Shown piece by piece: positions 1-12,700 of a stretch of DNA of 64,000 nt. How positions within the stretch are numbered: position 1 is the first letter of the stretch; each line of letters begins with the position of its first letter. Source of the stretch: Callorhinus ursinus. Lineage: Eukaryota; Chordata; Mammalia; Carnivora; Otariidae. The notes beneath the pieces are model-generated. The model was given only the letters and a program-made list of their open reading frames with translations. It was not told the origin of the DNA and ran no database searches. The DNA is taken from NCBI RefSeq assembly GCF_003265705.1, contig NW_020313005.1:13403106-13467105 (forward strand), written 5' to 3'. Made by a program: the position numbers and the translations under genes.

Positions 1-240
1 TGCTATCTTCTTTTTTTTTTTTTTAACATAAAATGTGTTATCTGTTTCAGAGGTACAGATCTGTGATTCAACAGTCTTGCACAATTCACAGCACTCACCA
101 TAGCACATACCCTCCCCAATGTCTATCACCCAGCCACCCCATCCCTCCCACACACCCCCACTCCAGCAACCCTCAGTTTGTTTCCTGAGATTAAGAATTC
201 CTCATATCAGTGAGGTCATATGATACATGTCTTTCACTGT
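1..240 (-). mobile_element. L1 3' end fragment (carnivore type), cut by the window edge
   Basis: Read on the - strand this is L1 3' UTR: an ACTGAGGGTTGCTGGAG-like stretch, a G-rich tract, then CTCTGAAACAGATAACAC and an A-rich run at 12-24. The same order is seen in the L1 copies at 46.5 kb and 61.5 kb. The element continues beyond the left edge. Confidence 0.8.
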
Positions 241-544
241 ATTTCTTTTTAATGATTTTTCTTAATAAAGGCTTGCTTTACTTCTTATTGATAGACTTTG
301 TGTTATTTATTACTATAACCACTTCTTTGATTTTTTTTCAAGCTTTAGTGGGGTAACATTCTTAAGGAGCTGGTCTTCCTCCTTCCTTATATTATTTCCT
401 TCAGTGATTTCAGTCACGGTCACAATTATAGCACCTTTCCTCTCTCTAGTCATGACCTCTCACCTGAAGCCCACTCTGGTGCCTATTACACTCTTTCCAT
501 TCCAGGAAAATTTTGCTTTAGGAAAACTCATATTGGGCTTTGAA

Positions 545-670
545 ATTCTGTGAACTTAGGCTTAGATTTTGGTGCTGCCACTTAGAAGTTTTGAGAAGCT
601 AAGTATGTTTCTTAAATTCTCTGAATCTGTTTCCTCATCTTCAAAATGAAGATGTAAATGCCTTCCAACT
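545..670 (+). repeat. MIR SINE remnant
   Basis: The segment shows the MIR core pattern in diverged form: a 'gccacttagaag' block, then 'cttaaattctctgaatctg', then 'tttcctcatcttcaaaatga'. It lies 340 bases upstream of the first exon in the window. Confidence 0.6.
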
Positions 671-1008
671 CTTCAACATGCAGGACTCCATGACTGAAGA
701 AATAGAGGATGAGAAGTCCTGATTATCATTTCCCATCTTTGATGCTTTTTGTATTCAAATAGTGGTGAATGAACGGGGTACTTTGCTACTTTAAAGATCT
801 TCAAAAGACTTTCAGACACTGTTCAGTGTCTATTCTGAGAAATATATGTGTGATGGGTGTTTCCAGGGTAGATTTGCTGAAGTTAGACTGCAAAATTGGA
901 CAAGTAGCTTTCAAATTCTGTATAGGTATATGCCTGAGTTTTTTAACATTCTGTACTTGTGCTGCTGGTCTCAAGCCATTCTCTTGTGATTTTTTTTCTT
1001 CTCATTAG

Positions 1009-1083
1009 GCATCACTATTTTAGGCCTCTACCGAATAGGAGGAGTAAACTCCAAAGTTCAGAAACTCATGAACACAACATTTT
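1009..1083 (+). CDS. ARHGAP42: ARHGAP42 coding exon a (RhoGAP arginine finger)
   Basis: The acceptor is TTCTCATTAG before 1009 and the donor GTAAGT starts at 1084. The first two bases finish a split Gly codon. The encoded segment includes [18 protein letters not shown]. The Arg codon at 1032-1034 is the catalytic arginine finger of RhoGAP domains, which completes the active site of Rho. The last base, T at 1083, begins a Ser codon completed by the next exon. Confidence 0.94.
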
Positions 1084-4000
1084 GTAAGTTTTGGATGAAG
1101 GTGGTTACTTAATTTTTTGTATTATAGATAATCCAAACCATAGCTTTCTTTGAGAATTATACTATTGCTTGCCTTTGAATTTGTTTCAAGTAATATTTAA
1201 AATTAATATTTGCATTCAGTTTTTAATGTTCAGTTATAATAGATGAACAATCAGAATTTGGGAGGGGTCCTTTTTATAATGTTGGACTTTTTCTCAAGTG
1301 TCCTTTGATTAGCTAGAGTTGCATTGAGATTTATGGATGCTGGATTCAGATTGCCTAGCTTGGAATCCTGACTTGCCACTTAAAAGCTTTGTGACCTTGG
1401 GTAATTTGTTTAAACACTTTGTGCCTCAACCTTCTCATTCATAAAATGGGGATAATAATAGTGCCTGCCTCATTGAGAAGTATGAGGATTGGATATGTTA
1501 ATTCATATAATGTACTTGGAAGCATGCCTGGCAGATGGTAAGTGCTCTGTGATGTTAGCAATTGATAATAATTTGATTTGGAACACTATTATTCCACAAG
1601 AAATCTTTGAGGTTTATAGGGCATCAGAGTGAGATTTACACCAGGTTCGCACAAACAATTCTAAACTTAAATCTGTTGGCACTCTGAGAAATAAATGTCT
1701 CTCTCTTTGACCTACTTATGTTTGTGTACATCTTCTTTATGGTGTGAATGATGTTTTGAATTGCACAGTTTAAATATCTTATTTTTTACTCTTTTCAGCT
1801 CCAAAATCCCCTCCTGATATTGACATTGATATTGAATTGTGGGATAATAAGACAATAACAAGTGGACTGAAAAACTACCTCAGGTAAGGAAGGTTTAACT
1901 CCTACTCTGCGTGTGATGTCTCCCTTACCTCCTTGGGCAGTTGTCCTGTGATTCCTTGGAGCTCCTGGGCATGAACTTCACTACTTAGAGCAATTCTTCA
2001 CCTTCAGGTGAAATAGCATAAGGTGGTGATATTTATATTTAGGGTTTTGGAAGTTATACATGCTTTTTAAAGTTGTTTTTGTTTTGTTTTTGTTTTTTAT
2101 TTAACTATTGTCCCCATATCTGAGAGGTATTTTGCTCTTGTGGTTCATTAGTTCTCACAGTGACAAAATCATTTTCCAGCCTTCCTTTTTAGTACAGTTA
2201 TGCCAAGAAGTGCTAAGGGGCTTTGGTATCTTCGAGGTCTGCATTTTGGGACTGCCTGGAGCGGCCTTACTAGGACTTGATCATACTCCTTAATCACCCA
2301 ACTCTTAAAGAAACACTAAAGTTCAGGGAAAATAAAAAAAAAATATTGCCATTCTAATGCCTGCTTCTTTATCCATTGCAGATGCCTTGCAGAACCACTG
2401 ATGACTTACAAGTTACACAAAGATTTTATTGTTGCAGTTAGTAAGTACACTTCCATTGGATGTATTATAATTGATGTAGTTTTATGCTCTATCACTTAGA
2501 GGTATAAATTTAAACCAACTAGTTAAGATTTTCCTGTATATTGCTTAAGAAACTGTCAATCTGATACTTTTTTTCATTATGTTCAATTAGCCATCATTAG
2601 TTTTTGATGTAGTGTTCAACGATTCATTAGTTGGGTATAACACCCCATGCTCATCACAGCACGTGCCCTCCTTAATACTCATCACCCGGTTACCCCATCC
2701 TCCCATCCCCCTTCCTTCTGTAACCTTCAGTTTGTTTCCCAGAGTCCAGAGTCTCTCATGGTTTGTCTCCCTCTCTGATTTCTTCCCTCCCTTCCCCTGT
2801 GGCCCTCTGTACTATTCCTTATATTCACATATGAGTGAAACCATATAAGAATTGTCTTTCCCTGCTTGACTTATTTCACTTAGCATCATCCCCTCCAGTT
2901 CCATCCATGTCGATGCAAATGGTGGGTACTCATCCTTTCTGATGGCTGAGTAATATTCCACTGTATATATGAACCACATCTTCTTATCTATTCATCTGTT
3001 GAAGGGCATCTCAGCTCCTTCCAAAGTTTCGCTATTGTGGACATTATTGCTATGAACATTGGGGTGCAGGTGCCCCTTCATTTCACTACATCTGTATCTT
3101 TTGCTGGGTAATAGGGTAGCTCTATTTTTAACATCTTGAAGAAACTCCATTCTGTTTTCCAGAGTGGCTGTACCAGCTTGCATTCCCACCAACAGTGTAA
3201 GAGGGTTCCCCTTTCTCCACACCCTTGCCAACACTTGTTGTTTCCTGTCTTGTTAATTTTTGCCATTCTGACTGATTTAAGGTAGTATCTCATTGTGGAT
3301 TTGATTTGTATTTCCCTGATGGCTAGTGATGTTGAACCTTTTTTCATGTGTCTGTTAGCCATTTCTATGTCTTTGGAGATGTGTCTGTTCATGTCTTCAG
3401 CCCATTTATTGACTGGATTATTTGTTTTTTGGGTGTTGAGTTTGAGAAGTTCTTTATAAAGATCTTGGATACCAGCCCTTTATCTGTAATGTCATTTGCA
3501 AATATCTTCTCCCATTCCATGGATTGCCTCTTAGTTTTGCCATTTGATATTTAATAGCTGACAGTACGGTTTGTAAACAAATAAGAAATTGTGAATGATG
3601 GATTAAAGACCTAAATGTGAGACTTAAAACCATAAAACTAGGAGAAGACATAGGCAGTAGCTCTTTGACATTGACTGGAGAAACATTTTTCTAGATATGT
3701 CTTCTCTGGCAAGGGAAACAAAAAGCAAAATTAAACAATTGGGACTACACCAAAATAAAGTTTGAGCAATAAAGGAAATCATCAACAAAACAAAAAGGCA
3801 ACCTACTGAAAGAGAGAAAATATTTGCAAATGATATATCTGATAAGGGGTTAATATCCAAAATATATAAAGAACTTACAACTCAACGCTAGAAAAACAAT
3901 TTGATTAAAAAAGAGGCAGAGGCCCTGAGGAGACATTTTTCCAAAGCAAACATACAGATGGACAGTAAACACATGAAAAGATGCTCCACATCACTCATCA

Positions 4001-7000
4001 TCAGGGAAATACAAATCAAAACTACAATGAGCTATCCCCTCTCACCAGTCAGAATGGCTAAAATTAACAAGACAGGAAGCAACAGGTGTTGGCGAGGTTG
4101 TGGAGAAATGGGAACCCTCTCGCACTGTTGGTGGGAATGCAAACTGGTGCAGCCACTCTGGAAAACAGTATGGAGGTTCCTCAAAATATTAAGAATAGAA
4201 CTACCATACGATCCAGTAATTCGACTACTGGATATTTACCCAAAGAAAATGAAAACACCAATTCAGAAAGATATGTGCACCATTACATTTATTGCAGCAT
4301 TATTTACAATAGCCGAGACATGGCAACAACAGAAGTGTCCATCGATAGATGACTGGATAAAGAAGATGTGGTATATATGCACAATGGAATATTACTAAAC
4401 CACAAGAGAGAATGAAATCTTGACACGTGCAAGAACATGGATGGACCTAGAGGGTATAGTACTAAGTAAAATAAGTCAGACAGAGAAAGACCAATACTAT
4501 ATGATTTCATTCACATGTGGAATTTAAGAAACCAACCAAACAAACAAAAAAGAAACGAAAAAGGAATACTCTTAAATACAGAGAACAAACTGGTGGTTGC
4601 CAGAGGAGAGGTGAGTGGAGGATAGGGGAAAGAGATAAAGGGAATCAAGACTACATTTAACTTGATTTAAAGAAATTGCAGAATGAATTATAATATTTTG
4701 CCACTTAATAAGACTTCATTGGGGTGACTGGTGTGCCAAGAGGAATTATTTTAGTTATATTCTACTCAATTGATGAGTGTTAGTTTCTTATAAGCGCAAC
4801 CTTATGGTTAAATAGATAAGACTACAAATATGTACAGTCAAGTGTGCTACCTACTCATACTGACATGCTGTATTGCTAAATCTGGAGAGAAGAGCCAGGT
4901 AACAGGCACTTCCATCAATCCTTTTCCCTCTGTTTATTGATAATAATCACATATCCATGTAATTTCTTTGGGTCTATGATTGCTATAATGGAATATATAT
5001 ATATAGATAGGCTTAATTCAAAAACTGTGGGGAGGGGCTCAGTGAAAACATGTAAGCTGAGAAATTAGAAATACATACTTTTAAAACATTAAAACCAAAA
5101 TGCAGGGTTGCCGTCTGAGCCCATCACGACATTTAACCATTAGGAATTAGCAATTCATTGTTAAGATGTATGAGGTATGACTGTACCAAGTATTTTTCAC
5201 AGTCCCAAGAAAGAAAGCAGTTGCATTAATTTATTACCACACATTGTAATGTCACAGGAAATGTTGTCTGCTGATACGTGTCAGATAACATTGAGTGACC
5301 TTGGTTTTCCAGTCCAGCATACGTGACTGACCACATGATCTCATAAACACCTGTACCACTTAGCTTTCTCCTGAAAGCTCTCCATTCTACATTCTCTTCA
5401 CTGAAATCTATCCTTATTAGATGAACAAAACCTTAGAAAATGTATAGTCTGACCTCTCATTTTATTTACTAGGTCCCTGAGTGGGCCAGTGACTTTGTCC
5501 AAGGACACTAGTAAATTAATGGCAAAATCAGGGCTACAAGCCAATTTTTTGGACTCTTACCCTAGAACTCTTACAGAAATTTTGTGTTAAACAAATAGCA
5601 TTTGAGCCACCTAGCTAAGTAGCTAAATGAGCAGCTTGTTTTAATAGAAACATTTGGTTGTAAACTATTTTTCTCTACTTCTATAGCAAATAAATAATTC
5701 ACTACCATGATAATTAAAATATATTCTTATAGATAAGAATTAATCTTTTGTCTGGGTCAAGGATATTCCCATGTACCGGATAATAAGATAATAAAATTAG
5801 GTATTATTTGGAAATTCAGCTCTGTAAAAAGGGAAAGTTATTCAGAAATCACAAGGTGTCTCACAGATTCCCTGGCAGAGTATGGATCAGGTTTTCCACG
5901 GGCCTACAGCTAGGAACTGCAAAACTGGGAATTGATATTTCTCTTCCCATCCTTTTAGGAGGGTCTCTCCTCTCTGTTGTTTGCTGCCTTATTTGTATCT
6001 CCCTTTCCAGTCGGACTTTCTTGGCTTTGGAGCACATTTGGTCATGTCAACCCTGGTCTTACACGATATGCCTTTTCACATAGCTAAGCGGACAGATCAC
6101 AGTTTTGGTGTCTCCGTTCCAACCCCTGAGAGACTTTGTGTTTGGCCCAGAGTGAGCCATGCTCTTTCCTCACCTCCTGTTGGGCACTTTTCAGAGAAAG
6201 GGCTTGGCAGGGTAGGTAGTCACCATAGAATTTGTTTATTATAGTAAGAGCATGTTAATAGGTTCTTCATTCTGAAGTGTTAGATGTTTCTCTAGCAGAC
6301 ATGTCAGCATGTTGGCTTTTGCCTCGCAGACTAGACTAGTCTTCCTTTAGATGGTTTTTTACTTTTCAGATTTACCATTGTCAACGTGGACTTAAAATCT
6401 ATCAGGCCTCTGTTTGCATAATAATCCTGACACCTCAGAAAAGTAATTCCCTGTTATCTTTAAATCTATAAAATTTGGAAAGAAAGACTTTCTTCCTTTG
6501 TCTGATGGAGTCACTAGGAAGTTTTATGTGTGATAAAGTATATTATATTGCCTGGCACAGTAGGCCCCCTGTAACAATTTCTGTGGTCACTGACTTTGCA
6601 GGGGATGAGTTATGGTTGTATGGAGGTCCAGTGGCTATGAGCACAGGTCTGGATTAGGTAGAACTGGGTTAGTTTGACTTCTTAACTAACTTTATGACCA
6701 TGATTAGGTTACTCAACCGCTCTAAGCCAGTGATAGTGATAATACTTACTGCATGAAGCAATGTTTGTAAGGCATGAGGGTAGGAGTGTTTATAATGTTT
6801 AGATTACTAATGTTTATTTACACGTTTGAATGCAATTGAAACTGAACATTTGCAACCTTTATGTTACAGAATCTGATGACCAAAACTACCGGGTGGAGGC
6901 TGTACATGCATTGGTGCACAAATTGCCAGAAAAAAACAGAGAGATGCTGGACATCTTAATAAAGCACCTCGTCAAGTAATTCTCTGATTTATGTTGTTCA

Positions 7001-7503
7001 CTTAACTACTTGTTCAATGTTAAAGTTAGACTTGTTCATGTCTTTCTAAAGTGTATGATGGTACTATAACATTGTTATTATAATCAGTCTATTGAATATG
7101 CTTTTAAAAAATGATGTGACAGTTTATTTTTAAGATATATCTGTGTGTGTATGTACTGTATATGTTTACACTATGCAAATGATTAATATCCTTCGCAACT
7201 GTTAAGCTAATGACAAAAACCTTACATAAAAATATATGAAGGAGCATATGTTTTTTTCCCCCAGGTCTTTTAGATGCATTGTAAGCCCTAAGTTTGAAGA
7301 TCAGTTCTCTATGCTACTAGTGTCAACAGGTTTTGCCAGGTCAAAGTGCCACTCTAAAGTTAGTTTCTTTCTCTGGTTTCATAGCATCACTTGGTCTCTG
7401 AAGATTTTTCTGACTCTGCTGTTAGTTCATATATGTATTTAAAAATCTGGATAGATAGATATCATGTTAATCAAGTTTCTCCAGAGGAACAGAACCAATA
7501 GAA

Positions 7504-7534
<31 letters not shown>

Positions 7535-7949
7535 AGCTATATATATTTGTGTGTGTGTGTACAGTGTGTGTGTGTGTGTATATGTGTGTGTGTATGAGAG
7601 AGAGATTGGTTGCAAGGAACTGGCCTGCACTATTGTGAAGGCTGGTAAGTCTGAAGTCTGCAGGGCAGCTGGTAGTCTGGAGACTCAGGGAAGAGTTAAC
7701 ATTGCAGCTCCAATCCAAGGCAGTCTGGAAGCAGAATCCCCTCCTACTCAGAGGACCTCAGTCTTTTTAAGACTTCAACTGATTGAATGAGGCCCACTCA
7801 TATGGAGGATAATCTGCTTTATTCTTGAGTCTACTGATATAAATGTTAATTTTATGCAAAAAATACCTTCATAAATCATCTAGAATTATGTTTGATCAAA
7901 TATCTGGGTACTGTGGCCTCATAAATCTGTCTAAAGATTCTCTCTGTTT

Positions 7950-7988
<39 letters not shown>

Positions 7989-9763
7989 CATGCTACTGTA
8001 AACAAAAGTCCAAATTCAGATTTTTTTTTAAAGATTTATTTATTTATTTGAGAGAGAGGATGGGGAAGATAGAGGGAGAATAAGAGGGAGAGAATCTCCA
8101 GCAGTCTGCCCACTGAGCACAGAGCCTGACACAGGGCTCGATCTCATGACCCTGAGATCATGACCTGAGCCGAAACCAAATGTTGGTCGCTTAACCGACT
8201 GAGCCATCCAGTTGCCCCCAAATTCAGGTTTTAAACTTAAGAATTCCCTTTCAGGCTCATATACAAATAAGGATATTTTCCATCTTAGCGAGTACTATGA
8301 TTCACAATTAAATGACTCCTTCTTCGTTGCTTAATACAACGAAGTAGTAGTTACTTGTTACAAACAAGTAACCCAGTTTATGCTAATTTGAGCCATGCAC
8401 ATTTGAAATAGAGCTACATAACATGTTAATAAATCTCATCTTAACCTGCAGATGAGATAATATGAATTGCCCTCCTGCCCCTTGAAATAAGAAGGAAATC
8501 CACTAGGAACTGCGCCATATCAAGTTCATTATTAACTGTTGCATATGGCAATACCTCTTTTAGTTAATGAACAAGGATTTTTGGTCAGATTTAGTCTTGA
8601 ATTGTGTTTTGAATTGTGTGACTTCTTCATGAAATTTAACCACACTGTATGTATTGGGCATTCTCTTCATATATTCAAGTTAATTTTCTAGCAAAGCCTT
8701 TTTAAACTGCTTTTAAAAGATACATGAGTGTCACATAAAATGTTTTTGTTTAATTATCCAGAGTGTTAGATGAACTTAGACTTCCCCCTTATAGTGAATG
8801 TGCATGGCTTTGCTACGGGGGATAGCAGAGGATAATATCTGGCCATAGAAGAGTGCTTAAAATTCTTTTGCCCATCCTTTATCACCATTCCTGGCTTTTT
8901 TCCTGAACCTATAAAAAGTCAGTCCCCATTGACTCCTGAGCAGTATTATTGGAATGTGTATCCACATCACCAGTGACTTAAGTAAACTACAAACAAGTAA
9001 TAACACTCTTGATCCCTGGCAACCTTAGTATATCTGAAGAAAAGAGAATTTAAGACCAGTAATCTGGATTGGTCCCTATCTAAAGGACCAGTGACTAAAA
9101 GGTTGATTCCAAATCTCCATTAATTAGCTTTGAGACATGGTATAAACCATTACTTCTTTTCTGAGAATCCTTTTCTTTGTCTTTAAAACAAAGGCTATCT
9201 GTGGTCTCTTCTTCGACTCTAACTTTGAATATTTAAAAGGGCAGTTGGGTGTCCATTCCCTCAACAGATTGAGGGAATGAGGTGCAGAAATAGCTGAAAT
9301 GTGGGGTGCTAAGTGTCTGTATTGATTGAGTTAGCTCCGCAGAAGGGAAATTCAGTGAAAATTGTTCATCCAAATATTCCATCTTGTGAGCAACACAAAC
9401 TCTCCTTTTCAAAACCAATTTTTTTTTTAGGATTTCCAAATGTTTTCCCCATGAGCTTAATATTAATCTTATTCCAGTTTACTCACACTACCAGGAACTC
9501 TTATATTTTGGCAAGAGTGCCTAAAGCCAATTTAATTACAAGGAAGACTAATGTTTTGAGATCATATTTCCTGTAACATTATTTAATTTTATCAACCCTA
9601 TAGGGGTCCTTACTCTTTGTAGATGAGGAAACTGATGCCTAGAGATTGTAAATAACTTGGCTGATTGCACCCAGCTTCCAAGTTGGATGGATCCAAGCTT
9701 TAAATCCAGACATCTTTACATACTGCTCTCTTAGTAGATTCTCTAGTACATACTAAGCAACTA

Positions 9764-9799
<36 letters not shown>

Positions 9800-12700
9800 A
9801 ATATTTGGTTATGTAAAAAGAAAATGTGAAATGAAACTTTTCCTATTCTAACCAAGAGCTTCTTAGCTAGTGCTCTGTCAGGCACAAGGGAAAAATTCAG
9901 TCAGTGAGACAATCAGCTCTTCCTGTCCTGTGCTAGGATTTGCATAATATTCAAAATCCTGGATTCTCCATAAAATTTTACTTTTGCTTCTGGAAAGTAG
10001 TTAGTGATTTAGTGATGCACGCTTAGGTATAAACATGCTCTTGTGCTGTGCTTCTTTCTAGAACTTCGTATTTTAACAACATGCCTAGACGTAAGATAGA
10101 AAAGGCAGTGTTAACCTAGAAGATTGGTCAAATGAATGAGGTTTTTTCTTAAGAATATGCCCAGTTGGGGTGCCTGGGTGGCTCAGTTGGTTAAGTGTCT
10201 GACTCTTGATTTTGGCTCAGGTCATGATCTCAGGGTTCTGAGACCAAGCCCTGAGAAGGGCTCCCCACTCAGCAGAGAGTCTGCTTGAGATTCTTTCCCC
10301 TGCCTCTCCCCCAGCTCCCCTGTGCACACACTCTCTCAAATAAATAATCTTTAAAAAAAAGAATATATCTAATTTCTAAATTAGTCAAAGTCATTTTTGA
10401 CAGTTACTGGAATAAGGTAACTTTTTCTAAGGCCAGTAATACCAGAGGCTTTTTGTTTTATTTTCATTTTCAAGCCAGCACTGATGCTACCATATCTCCT
10501 TCTCTTACTGTTTGCCTAACATAGTGCCCCCAACTAAGGAGGCACTCAGGGAAATTTTGAATGGATGAGTGGATGGATGGAAGGGAAAAAGAAGGATAGA
10601 AACATTCATTGGCTAGTTGTCTTATGTAGGGAGCTTAAGAAAACCCCTGACATATTCAGGAGACCTGAATTTAAATAGCATCTCTGTCCCCAGTTTGCCG
10701 TTACGTGGAATACATCATTTTTACTTAGGAGTTTTGCCTTTTTTTTTTTTTTTAAGATTTACTTATTTATTTGAGAGAGAGAAGGTGGGGGAAGGAGAAA
10801 GACAAGAAGACTCGTGCAGAACGGGGAGCCCAACTCGGGGCTCCATCCCAGGACCCTGGGATCATGACCTGAGCTAGAACCAAGAGTCAGACACTTAACC
10901 GACTGCACCACCCAGGCACCCCAGTTTTGCTTTTTTTTTTTAACCTTTACAATAGAAAAAGCTGACTTCCTGGGAGGATTAAATGCAATTAATATCTATG
11001 AAAATGCCTGGCACCAGGTTTTCAATAATATGTTCAGTGTATCCAAATATAATTCCAACCAATCTAATCTTAATCATCTGTTCTAAAAGAAGTATAGTAC
11101 CCTAGAGAATCCCTAACAACTCATAATCTCTCTAGGGTGATTATATTCAATTTAGGATATCAAGATTTATTCCTTTAATCAAACTTTGTAATTATTTTTA
11201 CTTAGCTAATATTACCTTTTTATGTCTTTAGGCTATACCCACATATGCCAATTGGGAGTGGTTGAACCTGACTGCTAACCTATCATGGCATATTTTCAGG
11301 TTGAACCTGAAAACTAGCCTATCATGGCATATTTTACATTTTATTTATGCCACAAATTTGATAAATGAGAACATTGCCTAATTATTAAACATTTAACTTA
11401 TGTTATTTTTATTGCTCTTATTTGCAGAGTGTCACTACACAGCCAACAAAATCTCATGACTGTCTCAAACCTTGGTGTCATATTTGGCCCAACTCTAATG
11501 AGAGCACAAGAAGAAACTGTGGCTGCCATGATGAATATTAAATTTCAGAATATTGTGGTTGAAATTCTGATCGAGCACTATGAAAAGGTAGGCTGAATTT
11601 TCATGTGGAAGTATCAAATCTTATACCTTGCTTTTAAGAAGGAATTTTCCATTTGTATTATCTGTGAGTTCATTGTGATCTCAAGATTCTTATAAAGTAT
11701 CAGTCTTGTACATTTTGTATGAATTGCTTCTTCATGAGGACTTTGATTTTTTTTTTCTTGTTTAGTTTTTAAGTGCTTCTCAGAATCCTCCAGGTAAATG
11801 GTTTCCTTTCCTTTTACATCATTTACTTTTCAAGATTCTCTTCTTTAATATTTATGTAGTGAATTTTTTGCTCATATTCAGAGAATCTGTTAGAATCACT
11901 TGGTGATTAAGTGTATTTTTTAACCTTTTTATCTCTCTGGAATTAGACTTACAGCAGCAATAATATTCTCAACAAAACAAAAGGATTCCAGGGACAGCCT
12001 TGAAGTCCTCTCTGGTCTTTAAACATGGTTTCTTTGACAAGATTGAGATCTTAGAATAACTATGGAAATGGGAAATTGGGAAAGTCAAAGTGATTGGATT
12101 ATTAAGTAAATCCAGCCATTGAAAATCAAAACATATGTGATCCACTTATGCCTGGTCTAGTCCTTGTCAGAGAAAGACTATGCACTCTCCTTCCCTGGGT
12201 CCCTTCTTGGTGCCTGTAGAAGAATATCCTCCATTTATCTAAGGTTGCAAGCACTCACAACCCAAGACCACCTGGCTGTATCCTGTAGCAGTGCTCAGAC
12301 TTCTCCCTGCAGCTTGTCATGTTCCAAGACAGCTCAGGACCAACAGCATGACAGCACCTTCTCCTGAGAAGCAAGGAACTGCTTGGCTGGGGAAATGATA
12401 CAGAATGAGCCTCTTCCTTCAGGTTATGTTCAGCATGAAGCGAGAAAGAAAATATCACAATAGTAAGAGTCAATGTGTCTTGACACAGACATTTATTCAT
12501 ATTTGAAATTATTGGAAAATCTTCTGAAATTCATTGTTGGGAGATTGGGGAAGATAAAAAAGAAAACCCAGAAAGTGGACATTACTCAGTGTAAGTGGAA
12601 AAGAAAGTTATAATTGCTGTAGGATATTTTTTATATCAAGCATCTCTTGCCATGAAGCTGATTAAATAGCATATAGTTCTACGATTATTTATTAACTCAA

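Noticed and set aside
3901..4398. 165-codon uninterrupted protein with a zinc-knuckle pattern
   Set aside because: It is the C-terminal piece of L1 ORF2p inside a truncated L1, not a host gene.
2570..4690. A single twin-primed L1
   Set aside because: Both pieces contain the same ORF2 segment and their own 3' UTR, while twin priming gives non-overlapping pieces and one 3' end.
7464..7790. 108-codon frame with Cys-Val repeats
   Set aside because: Translation of a (TG)n tract within an old interspersed repeat.
10171..10200. tRNA gene
   Set aside because: The A-box-like TGGCTCAGTTGGTTAAG belongs to the tRNA-derived head of the SINE; no full cloverleaf follows.
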